Shown: positions 1 through 9,152, counted from the stretch's first letter. The stretch is 64,000 bases of DNA from Schizochytrium sp. CCTCC M209059 (GCA_000818945.1 KN805460.1:35163-99162); one strand, 5' to 3'. Numbers and translations are program-made. The notes: generated by a model from the sequence alone, not told the origin.

Positions 1-701
1 ACAATTGACTCAGGTACATCACCCTGGACGATGCGCGTGGCAAACATGGTACAGATAGCGGTCTTGCCGACACCAGGAGGGCCGACGAGAATGGCATTAG
101 ACTTGGTCTTGCGTGAAAGGATTTGTACGACACGCGCAACCTCGCGGTCGCGGCCAATGACGGGGTCGAGCTTGCCGTCCATGGCGGCTTGGGTAAGATC
201 CCGACCATACTTGGCGAGTGCCTCAAAATTCTGCTCGCCGCTGCGGCTGTGAACCTGCTTGTTACTCGAGCCGCGAGCTGTCTTGGCGGCCTCTTCGATC
301 TTGCTTGGCGTGAGGCCCGCGCTTTTAAAGGCTGACTTGAGGGAGGCGTCACCTGCCAGCGCCTTGAGGAGACTGTCCAGGGTCAAGAACGAATCACCTT
401 GCTTCTTTTGAAAGTTGCTTGCCGCACGCAAGACGCCGAGGAGTCCGCTCGAGGGCGCAAGCTGCGCCGGGGGCGGATCCTGGGTCGGCAGCTTGCTCAC
501 GGCCATATTAATCTCATGCAGCAGACCCGCACGGTCGCCGCCAGCCCTGTCCACGAGTCTCGCCCCCAGCGAGGCTGACTGCTCCAGCATCGCCGCGGCC
601 ACCACTGCTGGCGTCAGCTGCGCATGGCCCTTGCTCACGGCCAGTTCGTGCGCGGCGTTCACCACCTTGGTCGTCTCATCGCTCCACTTGGACGGGTCCA
701 T
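1..701 (-). CDS. clpB: ClpB/Hsp101 disaggregase, N-terminal part (cut by window edge)
   Basis: The minus-strand frame opens at ATG 701 (MDPSKWSDETTKVV) and runs off the window start, giving about 233 residues. Residues 1-150 fit the Clp N-domain (helical repeats, with a 'FLTLDSLLKAL' segment). Next comes the AAA1 entry 'LDPVIGRDREV' and a Walker A 'GPPGVGKT', followed by 'RIVQGDVPES', the ClpB/Hsp104 signature. Family members are hexameric AAA+ unfoldases that rescue aggregated protein with Hsp70/40. The N-terminus starts directly with the Clp N-domain and has no obvious mitochondrial or plastid leader, so a cytosolic/nuclear Hsp101/Hsp104 is more likely than an organellar form (inference). 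A heat-shock-element-like array lies about 230 bp upstream. The reading frame and family are clear; the rest of the gene is outside the window. Confidence 0.93.
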   Translation of the reverse strand, partial: MDPSKWSDETTKVVNAAHELAVSKGHAQLTPAVVAAAMLEQSASLGARLVDRAGGDRAGLLHEINMAVSKLPTQDPPPAQLAPSSGLLGVLRAASNFQKKQGDSFLTLDSLLKALAGDASLKSAFKSAGLTPSKIEEAAKTARGSSNKQVHSRSGEQNFEALAKYGRDLTQAAMDGKLDPVIGRDREVARVVQILSRKTKSNAILVGPPGVGKTAICTMFATRIVQGDVPESI

Positions 702-1340
702 GGTGGCGCAGGTCGCAGTCGCTCCTGCTCTTGCTGCTGCTGCTGCTGCAGTGCTTCTCCCTTCTTCCTCGCTCGATGCGCGTCTTCGTGCTTTCCGAGT
801 TCCGGGTTTGCTCTCCCTCCCTCGCTCCCTTCGTCTGCGTCCCGGCCTTCGAGTTCTGGCATTTTCCCTTCGTCCGGGACGCGGCGGTCTGTGCTTCCTT
901 CGCGATCCTTCCAGCCAGAATCAGAACCAGCTTCTGGAACACTCTCGAATCATCTCGACTCGGACCCGCGGGTTCCCCGAATTTGGGCCCCAGGGGGAAC
1001 CCAAATCCCTCGATGTTGTTTTTTCTAGATAGAAGGAAAAAAACACGCAGGACCGAAGCCGGAGATGGTTTACGGAGGAGGAGGGCGACGCAACGTCAAG
1101 AATGGAAGGAGGCAAAGGAAAGGGAGAGGGTAAAAGTTGACAGAAGGAATTTCCTGAGCGGCAGCGTCCCGGATGGTGAGGGATGGCGGGCTTCGTCGCC
1201 ATGGTGAGGGCCGGCCGTTTCACCGATCGATCATGTGGCAGAAGGCAGGCACGAAGGCAGGCAGGCAGGCAGGAAATGGCAAGTCAAGCTGGCCGAGGAT
1301 AGGCACTTGGCTTTGCATTTTGGCTTGCCGTCGTCAACAT
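702..1340. other. Intergenic: clpB promoter and HROB-like 3' flank
   Basis: This stretch separates the clpB ATG from the stop of the next minus-strand gene. It holds a (CTG)n-rich run near 735-750, the HSE-like array, a 9-bp inverted repeat at 970-1002 (GGGTTCCCC / GGGGAACCC), and a GGCA tetranucleotide run at about 1246-1273. Overlapping ORFs here are short, out of frame with each other and low in complexity, and I see no convincing gene. Confidence 0.7.
932..949. promoter_or_regulatory. Heat-shock element upstream of clpB
   Basis: The bases read TTC-tg-GAA-ca-CTC-tc-GAA: four alternating HSF pentamer units at exact 5-bp spacing, with one mismatch in the third unit (CTC for TTC). Two further GAA units lie just upstream at 918-920 and 924-926. 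The array is about 230 bp ahead of the ClpB ATG. HSF binds three or more alternating nGAAn/nTTCn units, and Hsp100 genes are classic HSF targets. The match is read directly; its function is inferred. Confidence 0.6.
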
Positions 1341-3317
1341 TTAGGCGAAAAGGTCCTCGTCGGCGTCGGCGTCGGCATCGAGCCAGCGGTCATCGTTGAA
1401 TGAGGAAGCTTGCGTTGAAGCGACGGCGGGCGTCGCGGCGGTAGTACTTGTGGCAGTCTCCGTGACGGCGATAGTGGCAGCCTGCGAGGCGAAGGCAAAA
1501 GCGCAGTCTGGATCAGAGGATTGCGATGCACTTTGCTTGGCGCCTTCGCACTGAGACGTCAGCATGACCTCCAACTGCTTCATGCGCGTGTTTGCACTTT
1601 CTGCGGGAACGGTGTCGTTTCTTGAGGAGGAGACTAGAGTGTCTTGCTGGTGAACTGTCACTGTTACTGTGTTGTCCTCCACAATCGGCTGTGGGGCCTT
1701 CTCAAACTCTCGGTTTTGCGTCTTTTGTTCTTTTACTGGCAGTGGCATTTGCGAATCGTTGATTGATTGCATTTGCTCCATGCGCGGGCTAGCGTCCTCT
1801 TTGGTTGCAGGGTCTATTTTGGCGGACATTAACGTCTTTCGCCGGTCCATCAATTCCGTTTCTTTACCCACGTCTGGCGTTGTGAGCGTCCTCTCCCTGT
1901 GATGTTGCGTCTGTTTCTCCTTTTTCTCTTCCTGCTTTTGCTTCTGCTCTTGCTCTCGCGAGGACGATGATGCTTGGGAACTGAGCAAGGCTTCAAATTG
2001 CTTCAAGCGCAGAGACGGCTCTGTATCCTCTTGATGGTTGTCTTCATCAGACTGTTTCGTTGCCTCGTCCTCTGCCGCGTTACCCGATAGCCAGCCCACA
2101 AGATCGCTGTCATCTTCCGCGTCGACAGGCTGCTTGTCTTCGATGTCAACATGCGCTTGATCTTGTGTATCCGTCATCTCGTTTGCGCCAAAAAGTCGCT
2201 CGATATTGCGAGGCGTAATGATAACGGAGTGACTTGCATAGCCTTCACGATTCAAGTGCGCGCGAAAGACAGTAAAGTCCTTGAGCACAACGGCGCAGCC
2301 TTCGACGAAATCGTACTGGTCTGAACTAAGAACTTGTGGGTGAACCTCTGACTCAATTTCACCCGTTGGATCCGCGAGAACACAGGTGGCACCTTCTTCG
2401 AGGTAGTGCGTCTTGAGCACGATCACGGCCAGAGAGGGAACCTTTCTCGCATTCCCAAGACGATTCTCCAGAATGGCTCGCACTGAGTACTCTTCCAAGG
2501 CTGCAGGAAATCGTCTTTGTACCATGCGCCAGGGCGCGGATTCAAAAGGATTGCGCCGCTGCCGTGCTTCAGCCTCTGCGGCGAGCCCGTCGGCCGAGCG
2601 TTCCGGTTCGGCCCCGCTTAGTGCGGCCTCGTCCTCGTCAACCGGCGCAACGTCAAAGCACTTGCTCGTGCGCGAGCGTTTAGGAGCAGTGGCAAAGGAC
2701 AAGGTCGATTGAACAAGACAAGACGTTTCTCCGAATACATCGTCATTGGCATGGTCAGGTCCCTTTGCTGCTCGTGGCGCAGGTTGTTCAAAGATGGTTC
2801 CTTGAAGTTGCGCCGCTTCGTCAGCCCGAATGTCAAATCGGGATGCGGCGACGGGCGCTTGTCGCGGCGGTCGAAAGTCTTGCCGCAGACCTAGCTTTGC
2901 CGTCTGGCCCATACTTTGCATCTCTTGCGAAGAAAGCTTTAGGCAAAAGTCGCTGCTGATGGCCGCGTTAGCGCGCGCCGCCCAGAAAACATGTGACTTG
3001 CGGACCTTGCGACCTTTGCGCGGCTCTTCCTCGCCTTCGGCAGCTTTCGCCTCGCTGGTCTGACGTTCGCGGCCATCGCCTGCTCCTGATCCTGGTCCAG
3101 CATTCTCTGCGTCCCGAGGCGCTTGGCCGCCGTCGCGCTCGCGCCGGTTCCGCCGTGCGTGGTCCCCGTGGTGCTGGCGGTGGTTGCTTTCCCGCCGTGC
3201 TGCTCTCTTGCGGCTGCGCTCGGCCTGCGGCTGCGAGCTCGAGAACGATAGGTTGCCGTACGAGAAGACCGACTCGGCCTGCGACGCCGCGCGCGCCGCC
3301 TCCTCCGGGTCCGCCAT
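1341..3317 (-). CDS. HROB-like homologous recombination OB-fold protein
   Basis: This is a 658-residue ORF from ATG 3317 (MADPEEAAR). Most of it is low-complexity and acidic or Gln/Ser-rich. The only folded part is residues about 285-395, with 'VPSLAVIVLKTHYLEEG', 'DPTGEIESEVHPQVL', 'GCAVVLKDFTVF' and 'HSVIITPRNIERLFG'. That order matches the OB domain of HROB/C17orf53 (MCM8IP), where a core strand is followed by a G-E-[IL] turn, a 'vLlLk.vgvf' strand and a 'N(i/l)..(i/l)f' ending. HROB loads the MCM8-MCM9 helicase in recombination and crosslink repair. The basic N-terminus (about 33-110) could be nuclear localisation or DNA binding. The C-terminus is repetitive (DADADADED). Assignment rests on one domain; other OB-fold proteins are possible. 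Confidence 0.6.
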   Translation of the reverse strand: MADPEEAARAASQAESVFSYGNLSFSSSQPQAERSRKRAARRESNHRQHHGDHARRNRRERDGGQAPRDAENAGPGSGAGDGRERQTSEAKAAEGEEEPRKGRKVRKSHVFWAARANAAISSDFCLKLSSQEMQSMGQTAKLGLRQDFRPPRQAPVAASRFDIRADEAAQLQGTIFEQPAPRAAKGPDHANDDVFGETSCLVQSTLSFATAPKRSRTSKCFDVAPVDEDEAALSGAEPERSADGLAAEAEARQRRNPFESAPWRMVQRRFPAALEEYSVRAILENRLGNARKVPSLAVIVLKTHYLEEGATCVLADPTGEIESEVHPQVLSSDQYDFVEGCAVVLKDFTVFRAHLNREGYASHSVIITPRNIERLFGANEMTDTQDQAHVDIEDKQPVDAEDDSDLVGWLSGNAAEDEATKQSDEDNHQEDTEPSLRLKQFEALLSSQASSSSREQEQKQKQEEKKEKQTQHHRERTLTTPDVGKETELMDRRKTLMSAKIDPATKEDASPRMEQMQSINDSQMPLPVKEQKTQNREFEKAPQPIVEDNTVTVTVHQQDTLVSSSRNDTVPAESANTRMKQLEVMLTSQCEGAKQSASQSSDPDCAFAFASQAATIAVTETATSTTAATPAVASTQASSFNDDRWLDADADADEDLFA

Positions 3318-4116
3318 CCTCGCGCGCCAGCAAGCACCCGAGCTTCACGTTCTGTGCTCGAAGCGCTTTTGCGTGCTTTATGCCCCCGCCCCCTGCTCTG
3401 CAACATGGAGGCAACGACAGACAATTAAACCAGCGATGCGCATCGCAAGTCAGACCTTTCGAGGTCGGTCTTCGCGTCGATGGCAGGTCCACGGTCTTCA
3501 GCTGCATCGCGTCAGACTTATCGATGTTCTTGTGCTGCCATTCTCTCCTTCCAGCCATGATCTTTTCTTGCTCTTCTCTCCTCGAAAATCTTGATTGAGC
3601 GCGTGCATTGCATGTAGGAACGAACAAGTTTGCCAGCAAGTTGAACTAGCAACACCAGAAAATGAAAGACTATATTGCCCAGACGCAGATTTGGTATCTG
3701 CCACGGCGATTCTCCAAAGACGTGTCTTTGCTCATCACTTTTGATTGTTAAACTATCTTCAATCCGTCTCGCGTCCGGGTGCTTGCTTGCTTGCTTGCTT
3801 GCTGGCTTGCTTGCTTGGCTGGCTTGCTTGCTGTGGCTGGCTGGCTGGCTGGCTGGCTCTCCTTCTCCACGTTCTCTCGACGGAGAACCGAGGACCCCTT
3901 AAAAAAAATGTGTACGTATGCACTTCACGCTTTTTTCGGAGGGCAAAACCTTTTCATACTGTGGCGCGTCGCAGCGGACGGCTCACGATACCCTGGTCGC
4001 GCGCGTCCGTGGTCGGTGTTGCCGGTGCTGCTCCTGCGGCCACCACCGCCGCCACCGCCACTGTCCTCGCGCTGCTCTTGTGCGTAGAAAGAAGTCATAT
4101 ACCTTTTGATTAAGAA
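3318..4116. other. Divergent promoter region with GCTT/GGCT microsatellite
   Basis: This is a shared upstream region for the minus-strand HROB-like gene and the plus-strand membrane protein gene. A tetranucleotide array of GCTT/GGCT lies at about 3779-3862. An A-rich run (3900-3908) and an AT-rich stretch just before ATG 4117 are the only other landmarks. No gene is supported. Confidence 0.7.
3779..3862. repeat. Tetranucleotide microsatellite (GCTT/GGCT)
   Basis: Tandem GCTT and GGCT units run for about 84 bp between two divergent genes. Related 4-bp arrays occur near 1246, 28147, 33242, 51217, 58082 and 63020. Confidence 0.85.
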
Positions 4117-6117
4117 ATGAAGGCCGAGGAGGACGCCGAGGACGTCCGCGTGCCGCTGGCCTCAGGTGGTGAAACAACCGCAGCCCCTCGCACAGCCCCC
4201 GAAGAAAATGAGCAGCTCGAGGAGAAAGGGCAAGAGGAAACAGAGGCATTCGTGCCCACCAAAGATCCCTTCATTTCTGACGCAAAGGATGAGGAGGCGA
4301 CATCCGACGCGAGACACGCCAAAGTCACGAGAATGGCCCTTGGTGCGGGCAGCCTCGTCTTTGCGCTCATAATCTTCATTGCAGCAGCAACGACATGGAA
4401 CGACGACGGTCTCACATCGTCTTCCGAACAGCTTATCGACAGCCGCCCAAACGGCGCTGTTCCGCGCGAAGAATGGGATCTGTACCTGCAGGACCGGTCG
4501 ACAACGTTACTCGGAACGGATCCCAAGTACAAGGTTCTCATTCATGACCAAGAACGCATCAAGCGGAAACGTAAACGATTCGATGAACTCATGGAAGCAC
4601 GAGCAAAATTCTGCGGACAATTCGACCGGCACTTGGAGCTGACTAAGAACGTCACGAGTCAGGAGGAACCGGACGAAACCGGCTGGCAGCTCATCAAAGG
4701 CTCGACCTCTGGAAGAACGTTCGTCCTCTGCAAGGAGCCCCACCAAAAATGCTCCGCGAAGCTATTGCTCTTGCACCAGGTCTGTCATTTTCCTGATCCC
4801 TCTCGAGAGGGTGTCACCGTCACGATTGATCGGGTCGGCCCTTTTTACATGCCCGGTGGCTATGATTGGGCTTCGGGATCCTGGCAAGATGTGGGTGGTC
4901 TTCGTCGAAGTCACATGGGCAAAACCTTTTCTGTCATGGGTGGCATGTTTCTTCCAACATTTGCGAATGGGACTGCCATCGGGTATCCGCCCCTGCATAT
5001 CCATCACGCTCACCTTTTCGCTTACACGGCGCGGAGCGAGCTTGCGAAGAAAACGCTTCACGGGTACCAATCAAACAGCGACTTGCATCATGTACTTTTG
5101 CAAGCACATGGCGACAGTGAATGCAAGGCTTCCGAAGGCGGTCTCGCGTGTCTGCTGGATGAGCTTGCCGACGACGAGGGCCACCTCATATACGACCAGC
5201 AAACGGGGTTTTCCGGGGATTTCGACCTGAACAATGTTCTCAACGAAAGGTTGTCAGGGGTGTACCTTGATGTAGTCATTTTGCACAAGGACGCCATCCC
5301 TGCCCGTCCCGTAACCTATTTGCACTCGGGCAACGGCTGCCTTGGCACGGGACCTTGCACATATGATCTTCCGGCCGACCCAAATCACTCAGTCATGTGG
5401 CATCGCTTTCGTTTTCCTTTTGCGGGCACGGCGCGTGAGTTTCACGTTCATACGCACCAGACCATGGCAGACTCGTTTTTTGTCTTTCGTGGCAAAAATG
5501 CATTTCTTACGCTGGAGCCTTTTCGCAATCAGCTGGCCCTGCCAAGCTTGATCGAGTGCAACAGTCAACTCGGCGGGTCCATGGACGCTGCAAAAAAGAA
5601 AGTTCTGACAGCTGTTATGGAAGCAGAAAATGTAGAGCTTGTTTGTGAAATGACCAAGCCAAGCGTCATCTTTGATTGCGATCCCTACGAGAAGACGGGC
5701 GAATGTTTGGCGTATGATAAGCGTGTCGCTCTTCGCTGTCTGGACTCTATACGCGTGGACAAGGGCGACGAGATTGCAGTGCTTGCTTTCAACCGCGTGC
5801 CGCCTCGACGGTGGATATCTCGCGATTCTCCTTTTTTTCGCAAGACCTTGTTCGGCAAGGACTTTGCTCTCAAACAACACTCCATCTTTCGCATGCAGTT
5901 TGTGCACGACGCCTATAATAGTGCGGATCCGGCCATGCAGCCGCCCGCAATGTACGACTATGCTGCCATTCCGTTTTTTGCTCCGCCAGATGAAGAGGTG
6001 GCGATGACCTCCCCCCTCCCTGACTCTTCGGTGTCCCCTTTTACTCTTTTGAAGGTCGCGCACGCCGAGATCACGGCGAGCTGCCCCGCCAGCCTCAACA
6101 TCTCCTTTGCCATGTAA
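4117..6117 (+). CDS. Type II membrane protein with His clusters, possibly PHM/DBH-like
   Basis: The protein has 666 residues. An acidic cytosolic tail (1-70) is followed by one membrane segment (about 73-92, 'GAGSLVFALIIFIAAATTW') and a large C-terminal lumenal or extracellular domain. The ectodomain carries three His groups: HIHHAH (294-299), a paired HH in 'DLHHVLL' (324-325) and HVHTH (443-447). Spaced cysteines (for example in 'SECKASEGGLACLL' and 'DCDPYEKTGECL') suggest disulfides. HHxxL followed about 120 residues later by HxHxH recalls the CuH and CuM sites of copper type II ascorbate-dependent monooxygenases (PHM, dopamine beta-hydroxylase). Their 'VHTHH' motif is close to 'VHTHQ' here. 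Overall similarity looks weak, so this is a structural hypothesis only; a cupin-like metal site is another option. The downstream gene is DHFR-TS, which is unrelated. Confidence 0.85.
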   Translation: MKAEEDAEDVRVPLASGGETTAAPRTAPEENEQLEEKGQEETEAFVPTKDPFISDAKDEEATSDARHAKVTRMALGAGSLVFALIIFIAAATTWNDDGLTSSSEQLIDSRPNGAVPREEWDLYLQDRSTTLLGTDPKYKVLIHDQERIKRKRKRFDELMEARAKFCGQFDRHLELTKNVTSQEEPDETGWQLIKGSTSGRTFVLCKEPHQKCSAKLLLLHQVCHFPDPSREGVTVTIDRVGPFYMPGGYDWASGSWQDVGGLRRSHMGKTFSVMGGMFLPTFANGTAIGYPPLHIHHAHLFAYTARSELAKKTLHGYQSNSDLHHVLLQAHGDSECKASEGGLACLLDELADDEGHLIYDQQTGFSGDFDLNNVLNERLSGVYLDVVILHKDAIPARPVTYLHSGNGCLGTGPCTYDLPADPNHSVMWHRFRFPFAGTAREFHVHTHQTMADSFFVFRGKNAFLTLEPFRNQLALPSLIECNSQLGGSMDAAKKKVLTAVMEAENVELVCEMTKPSVIFDCDPYEKTGECLAYDKRVALRCLDSIRVDKGDEIAVLAFNRVPPRRWISRDSPFFRKTLFGKDFALKQHSIFRMQFVHDAYNSADPAMQPPAMYDYAAIPFFAPPDEEVAMTSPLPDSSVSPFTLLKVAHAEITASCPASLNISFAM

Positions 6118-6459
6118 ACAAAATAAATAACCTCTGCCTCTGCTCTGCTATGTTCTGGTGGTTTACGTTACGTTGGCGGTCGACATCATGTGCATCAACT
6201 AGCAACTGTTTTGCATAATCTTCTTGTTGTTGGTCGTCTTTGCCAAAAGTTGTTTTGTGTCCCCTTTTGGAGGGAAAAGGCTGGTCACGGTGGTTAGGCT
6301 CGTGACAAGTACGGTGGTTAGGTGACCAAGACCGGCAGCGGATAACAGACCAACATCACATCAAGCACCAGTCGGCGAACGAAGGTGGACTCGCGACGAC
6401 AGGCGCGCGACGCGGTGCGGTGCCGTGCGGTGCGGGAGAGAGCGGAAGCGCGCGCCAGT
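6118..6459. other. Intergenic region upstream of DHFR-TS
   Basis: An AATAAATAA stretch just after the stop at 6117 may serve 3' processing. A compound repeat at 6283-6327 holds two ACGGTGGTTAGG copies 24 bp apart inside GGTCAC...GGTGACC ends. The remainder is a GC-rich leader. The reading frame is open upstream of ATG 6460 to an in-frame ATG at 6385, so the leader may be partly coding. Confidence 0.6.
6283..6327. repeat. Direct repeats inside inverted ends, upstream of DHFR-TS
   Basis: ACGGTGGTTAGG occurs at 6287-6298 and 6311-6322, flanked by GGTCAC (6283) and GGTGACC (6321-6327). The 16-mer CGGTGGTTAGGCTCG(T/C)G also occurs at the outer end of the dispersed repeat copies near 30,890 and 63,990. 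Confidence 0.7.
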
Positions 6460-8100
6460 ATGAGCGGGAACGTCAGCAAGGCGGCATGCCTGCCGGTGAG
6501 CTTGGCGGTAGCCGTGGCAGAGAGCGGCAGCGGCATTGGCATCGAAGGCAGACTCCCCTGGCGCCTGCGCAACGAGCTGCGCGTGTTTAAGCTATTGACG
6601 AGCACGGCGCGCGAAGAGGGCAAGAAGAACGCCGTCATCATGGGAAGAAAAACGTGGACAAGCATTCCCGCCAAGATGCGTCCGCTCGAAGGACGCGTTA
6701 ACGTCGTACTTTCGACCCGGGCCGCCGACATGTCAGGCGCCGAGGCTATGCGGAAGGAGCTCGACATTCCCAAGGAGGTCGATGTTTTCGGCAGTCTTGA
6801 TGCCGCACTCAAGGAGCTCAGCGCGCGCCCCGATGTCGAGCGCGCCATCGTCATTGGTGGCGCCAGCGTGTACGCTGAGGCACTTGCGCACGAAGCTTGC
6901 GATTCCGTATTTCTCACGCGTGTCTACGGTGACTTCAAATGCGACACGTTCTTTCCTGAAATTGACGAGGCAGTCTTTCGATGCGCTGGACATCCGGATC
7001 TCGCTCCCGAGGGTCGGCAGGAAGAAGATGGCATCCAGTACGAGTTTCTGCACTTTATACGCAAGACGAACGAGGCAGATGTGGACCCTGCCGCCGAGGC
7101 CTCCGATCGTCGTCGCTCGACGAGCCCAGAACCGGCGGCTGCCACTACCGATTCTCCCGAAGCCGAAACCGAGACTCCATGTACGGAGAACGCGCGCCCG
7201 CCCATCGCCAACCCTGCTACCAAGCTTTCCTCGTGTCACGAGGAACTTCAGTACTTGGACATGGTGCGCTACGTTCTTGAGCACGGCGATGACCGCGGCG
7301 ATCGCACTGGCACTGGCACTTTGTCAACCTTTGGCACAACGATGCGCTTCAGCCTTCGTAACGACACCATCCCGCTTCTCACGACGAAGCGCGTCTTTTG
7401 GCGCGGCGTCGCCGAGGAGCTTCTTTGGTTCATGTCAGGCGACACGAGCGCCAAGACACTGCAAGAAAAGAACATCCACATTTGGGATGGCAATGGGTCC
7501 CGTGAATATCTCGACAAGATCGGCCTCACAGACCGAGAGGAAGGCGACCTCGGCCCCGTCTATGGTTTTCAGTGGCGGCACTTTGGTGCGGACTACACAA
7601 CGATGCACGATGACTACTCGGGCAAGGGTGTCGACCAGCTTGCGCAGCTCGTGCACACGATTAAGACCAACCCCAACGATCGTCGCATGATCCTCTCGGC
7701 GTGGAACCCGGCTGCTTTTCACCTTATGGCGCTTCCGCCCTGCCACATGTTTGCTCAGTTCTATGTTTCCAAGGGCGAGCTTTCGTGCCAAATGTACCAG
7801 CGTTCTGGTGACATTGGTCTTGGCGTGCCCTTTAACATTGCCTCCTACGCCTTGCTCACGCACCTCCTTGCAAAGTGCACAGGCTTGCGCGCGGGCGAAT
7901 TCATTCACGTGATTGGCGACTGTCACATTTACAAAAATCACGTCGAGCCGCTCAAAGAGCAGTTGTTGCGTGAACCCCGCCCCTTTCCTACGCTCAAGAT
8001 CAACACTGACAACACTGACATTGATGGCTTCAAGTACGAGGATCTTGAGCTCGTGGGCTACAAGCCACACAAGACCATCAAGATGGAAATGTCTGTGTAG
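6460..8100 (+). CDS. DHFR-TS: Bifunctional dihydrofolate reductase-thymidylate synthase
   Basis: From ATG 6460 the product has 546 residues; an in-frame ATG at 6385 would add a basic 25-residue extension. Residues about 10-205 are DHFR ('GIGIEGRLPWRLRNEL', 'VIMGRKTWTSIP', 'IGGASVYAEAL', 'CDTFFPEID'). Residues about 206-262 form a Pro/Ser/Thr/Glu-rich linker. The rest is thymidylate synthase: 'GDDRGDRTGTGTLSTFG', 'TTKRVFWRGVAEELLWF', 'VYGFQWRHFGADY', the catalytic Cys in 'PPCHMFAQFY' (C428), 'QRSGDIGLGVPFNIA', and the terminal 'IKMEMSV'. It makes dTMP and regenerates tetrahydrofolate. Both domains look intact. The fusion is typical of stramenopiles, alveolates and plants. Confidence 0.97.
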   Translation: MSGNVSKAACLPVSLAVAVAESGSGIGIEGRLPWRLRNELRVFKLLTSTAREEGKKNAVIMGRKTWTSIPAKMRPLEGRVNVVLSTRAADMSGAEAMRKELDIPKEVDVFGSLDAALKELSARPDVERAIVIGGASVYAEALAHEACDSVFLTRVYGDFKCDTFFPEIDEAVFRCAGHPDLAPEGRQEEDGIQYEFLHFIRKTNEADVDPAAEASDRRRSTSPEPAAATTDSPEAETETPCTENARPPIANPATKLSSCHEELQYLDMVRYVLEHGDDRGDRTGTGTLSTFGTTMRFSLRNDTIPLLTTKRVFWRGVAEELLWFMSGDTSAKTLQEKNIHIWDGNGSREYLDKIGLTDREEGDLGPVYGFQWRHFGADYTTMHDDYSGKGVDQLAQLVHTIKTNPNDRRMILSAWNPAAFHLMALPPCHMFAQFYVSKGELSCQMYQRSGDIGLGVPFNIASYALLTHLLAKCTGLRAGEFIHVIGDCHIYKNHVEPLKEQLLREPRPFPTLKINTDNTDIDGFKYEDLELVGYKPHKTIKMEMSV

Positions 8101-8221
8101 ATGAGCGGAAGCGAACATACTATGCCATACCATATATATGCATATGCGTATGGTCTGTGTACATGAGCACAATCGAGCATACGCTACGGACATCTGACCG
8201 TCTCGCCTTAAACACCGCATA

Positions 8222-9152
8222 CTAAAAGAGAAAGAAGAATTGGTCAATCCTTGCACTCTTGCTCTTTTCTCCATGTGCTTTCGCTGAAATTTCTTGGACA
8301 CTTATTCCAATTCCATCCGTCTGTGTGTTGAAATTAAACAGACACAGACAACGATCATCATAAGCAAGTGAGCATACACTTTTCCTTTCCACCTCATTTA
8401 CCGGAGAAGTACTGGGGAAAAAAAAAATGACATCGAGTTCATTGGCTCGATGCGGCTTCACTGAACTTTGTAGGAAAACCCAGCAGTGACTTGGAAATCC
8501 TCTAGACAAGACCGAGTGGTTGAGATATCTTTCATCTTTGGTCAGCGAACCATCCTCGAAGAAGGGGTCAAAATCGGCGACAAAAGCATTGGTCATGCGG
8601 ACGGACGCAATCACACGAGACTTTGCCTCGCGCGACTTGACCAGCTCATCGTACTTGACTTGTGCCCGTGGGTCGCGAGGTGACTGCAACAGCAGTTGCC
8701 AGAGCAGAACCTTGAAAACAGCGTCGCGAGCTCCAAGGAACATGCTAATGAGCGTCTTGATCGTGCTAGCCGGGCTCTCAGTTCCTGGAACCATGATAAG
8801 TCGGATCTCGTTGTCTTTTACCTCTAGCGGAAACATCGGCAAATCAATTCAGATGACGGCTTGGTGTCCTGCGTGCGAGACGTGATGGACTCCAATGTGT
8901 GCTCAGATCGCCGCTGTGCTTGGGGCGCAAGAGAAGACTCGCAAAGACATCGTCTGAAAGAGAGAACTCGGAAAAGTCCAACCCGCATGATAATCCACTC
9001 TGAATACCTGCGATGTCTTGTTCGAGTTCGCTGTCCGTCGAATTCTTGACCAGACTGCTCACCAAGGAAAGCGCTTCGTCTTGGCGGCCCCTTGTCAGTG
9101 CCTCTTCTGGAAACGCCCAATTTGACATCAGCATCGCCAAACCGAAAGTCAT
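8222..9152 (-). CDS. Unrecognised protein, candidate two-exon gene
   Basis: Two adjoining minus-strand frames look coding. Exon 1 would run from ATG 9152 to 8891, starting MTFGLAMLMSNW, then an acidic helical segment. Exon 2 would run from 8823 to 8222, including 'NEIRLIMVPGTESPAS', a helical stretch 'TLISMFLGARDAVFKVLL' and a basic 'VKSREAKSR'. A 67-nt intron (8824-8890, GT...CCGCTAG) joins them in phase 1 and gives 287 residues; its donor GTCCAT is weak. Without splicing, a separate ORF would start at ATG 8836 (204 aa). The last ~30 residues may be read-through into untranslated sequence. I do not recognise a family. The 67-nt size is close to the 64-nt intron of the EF-hand gene, which is the main support. 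Confidence 0.35.

Noticed and set aside
1..335. Plus-strand ORFs at the window start
   Set aside because: They are the antisense of the ClpB N-terminus, whose minus-strand frame has a clear Walker A.
2939..3639. Overlapping ORFs antisense or out of frame near the HROB-like start
   Set aside because: Shadow frames of the real gene; Arg-rich and without motifs.
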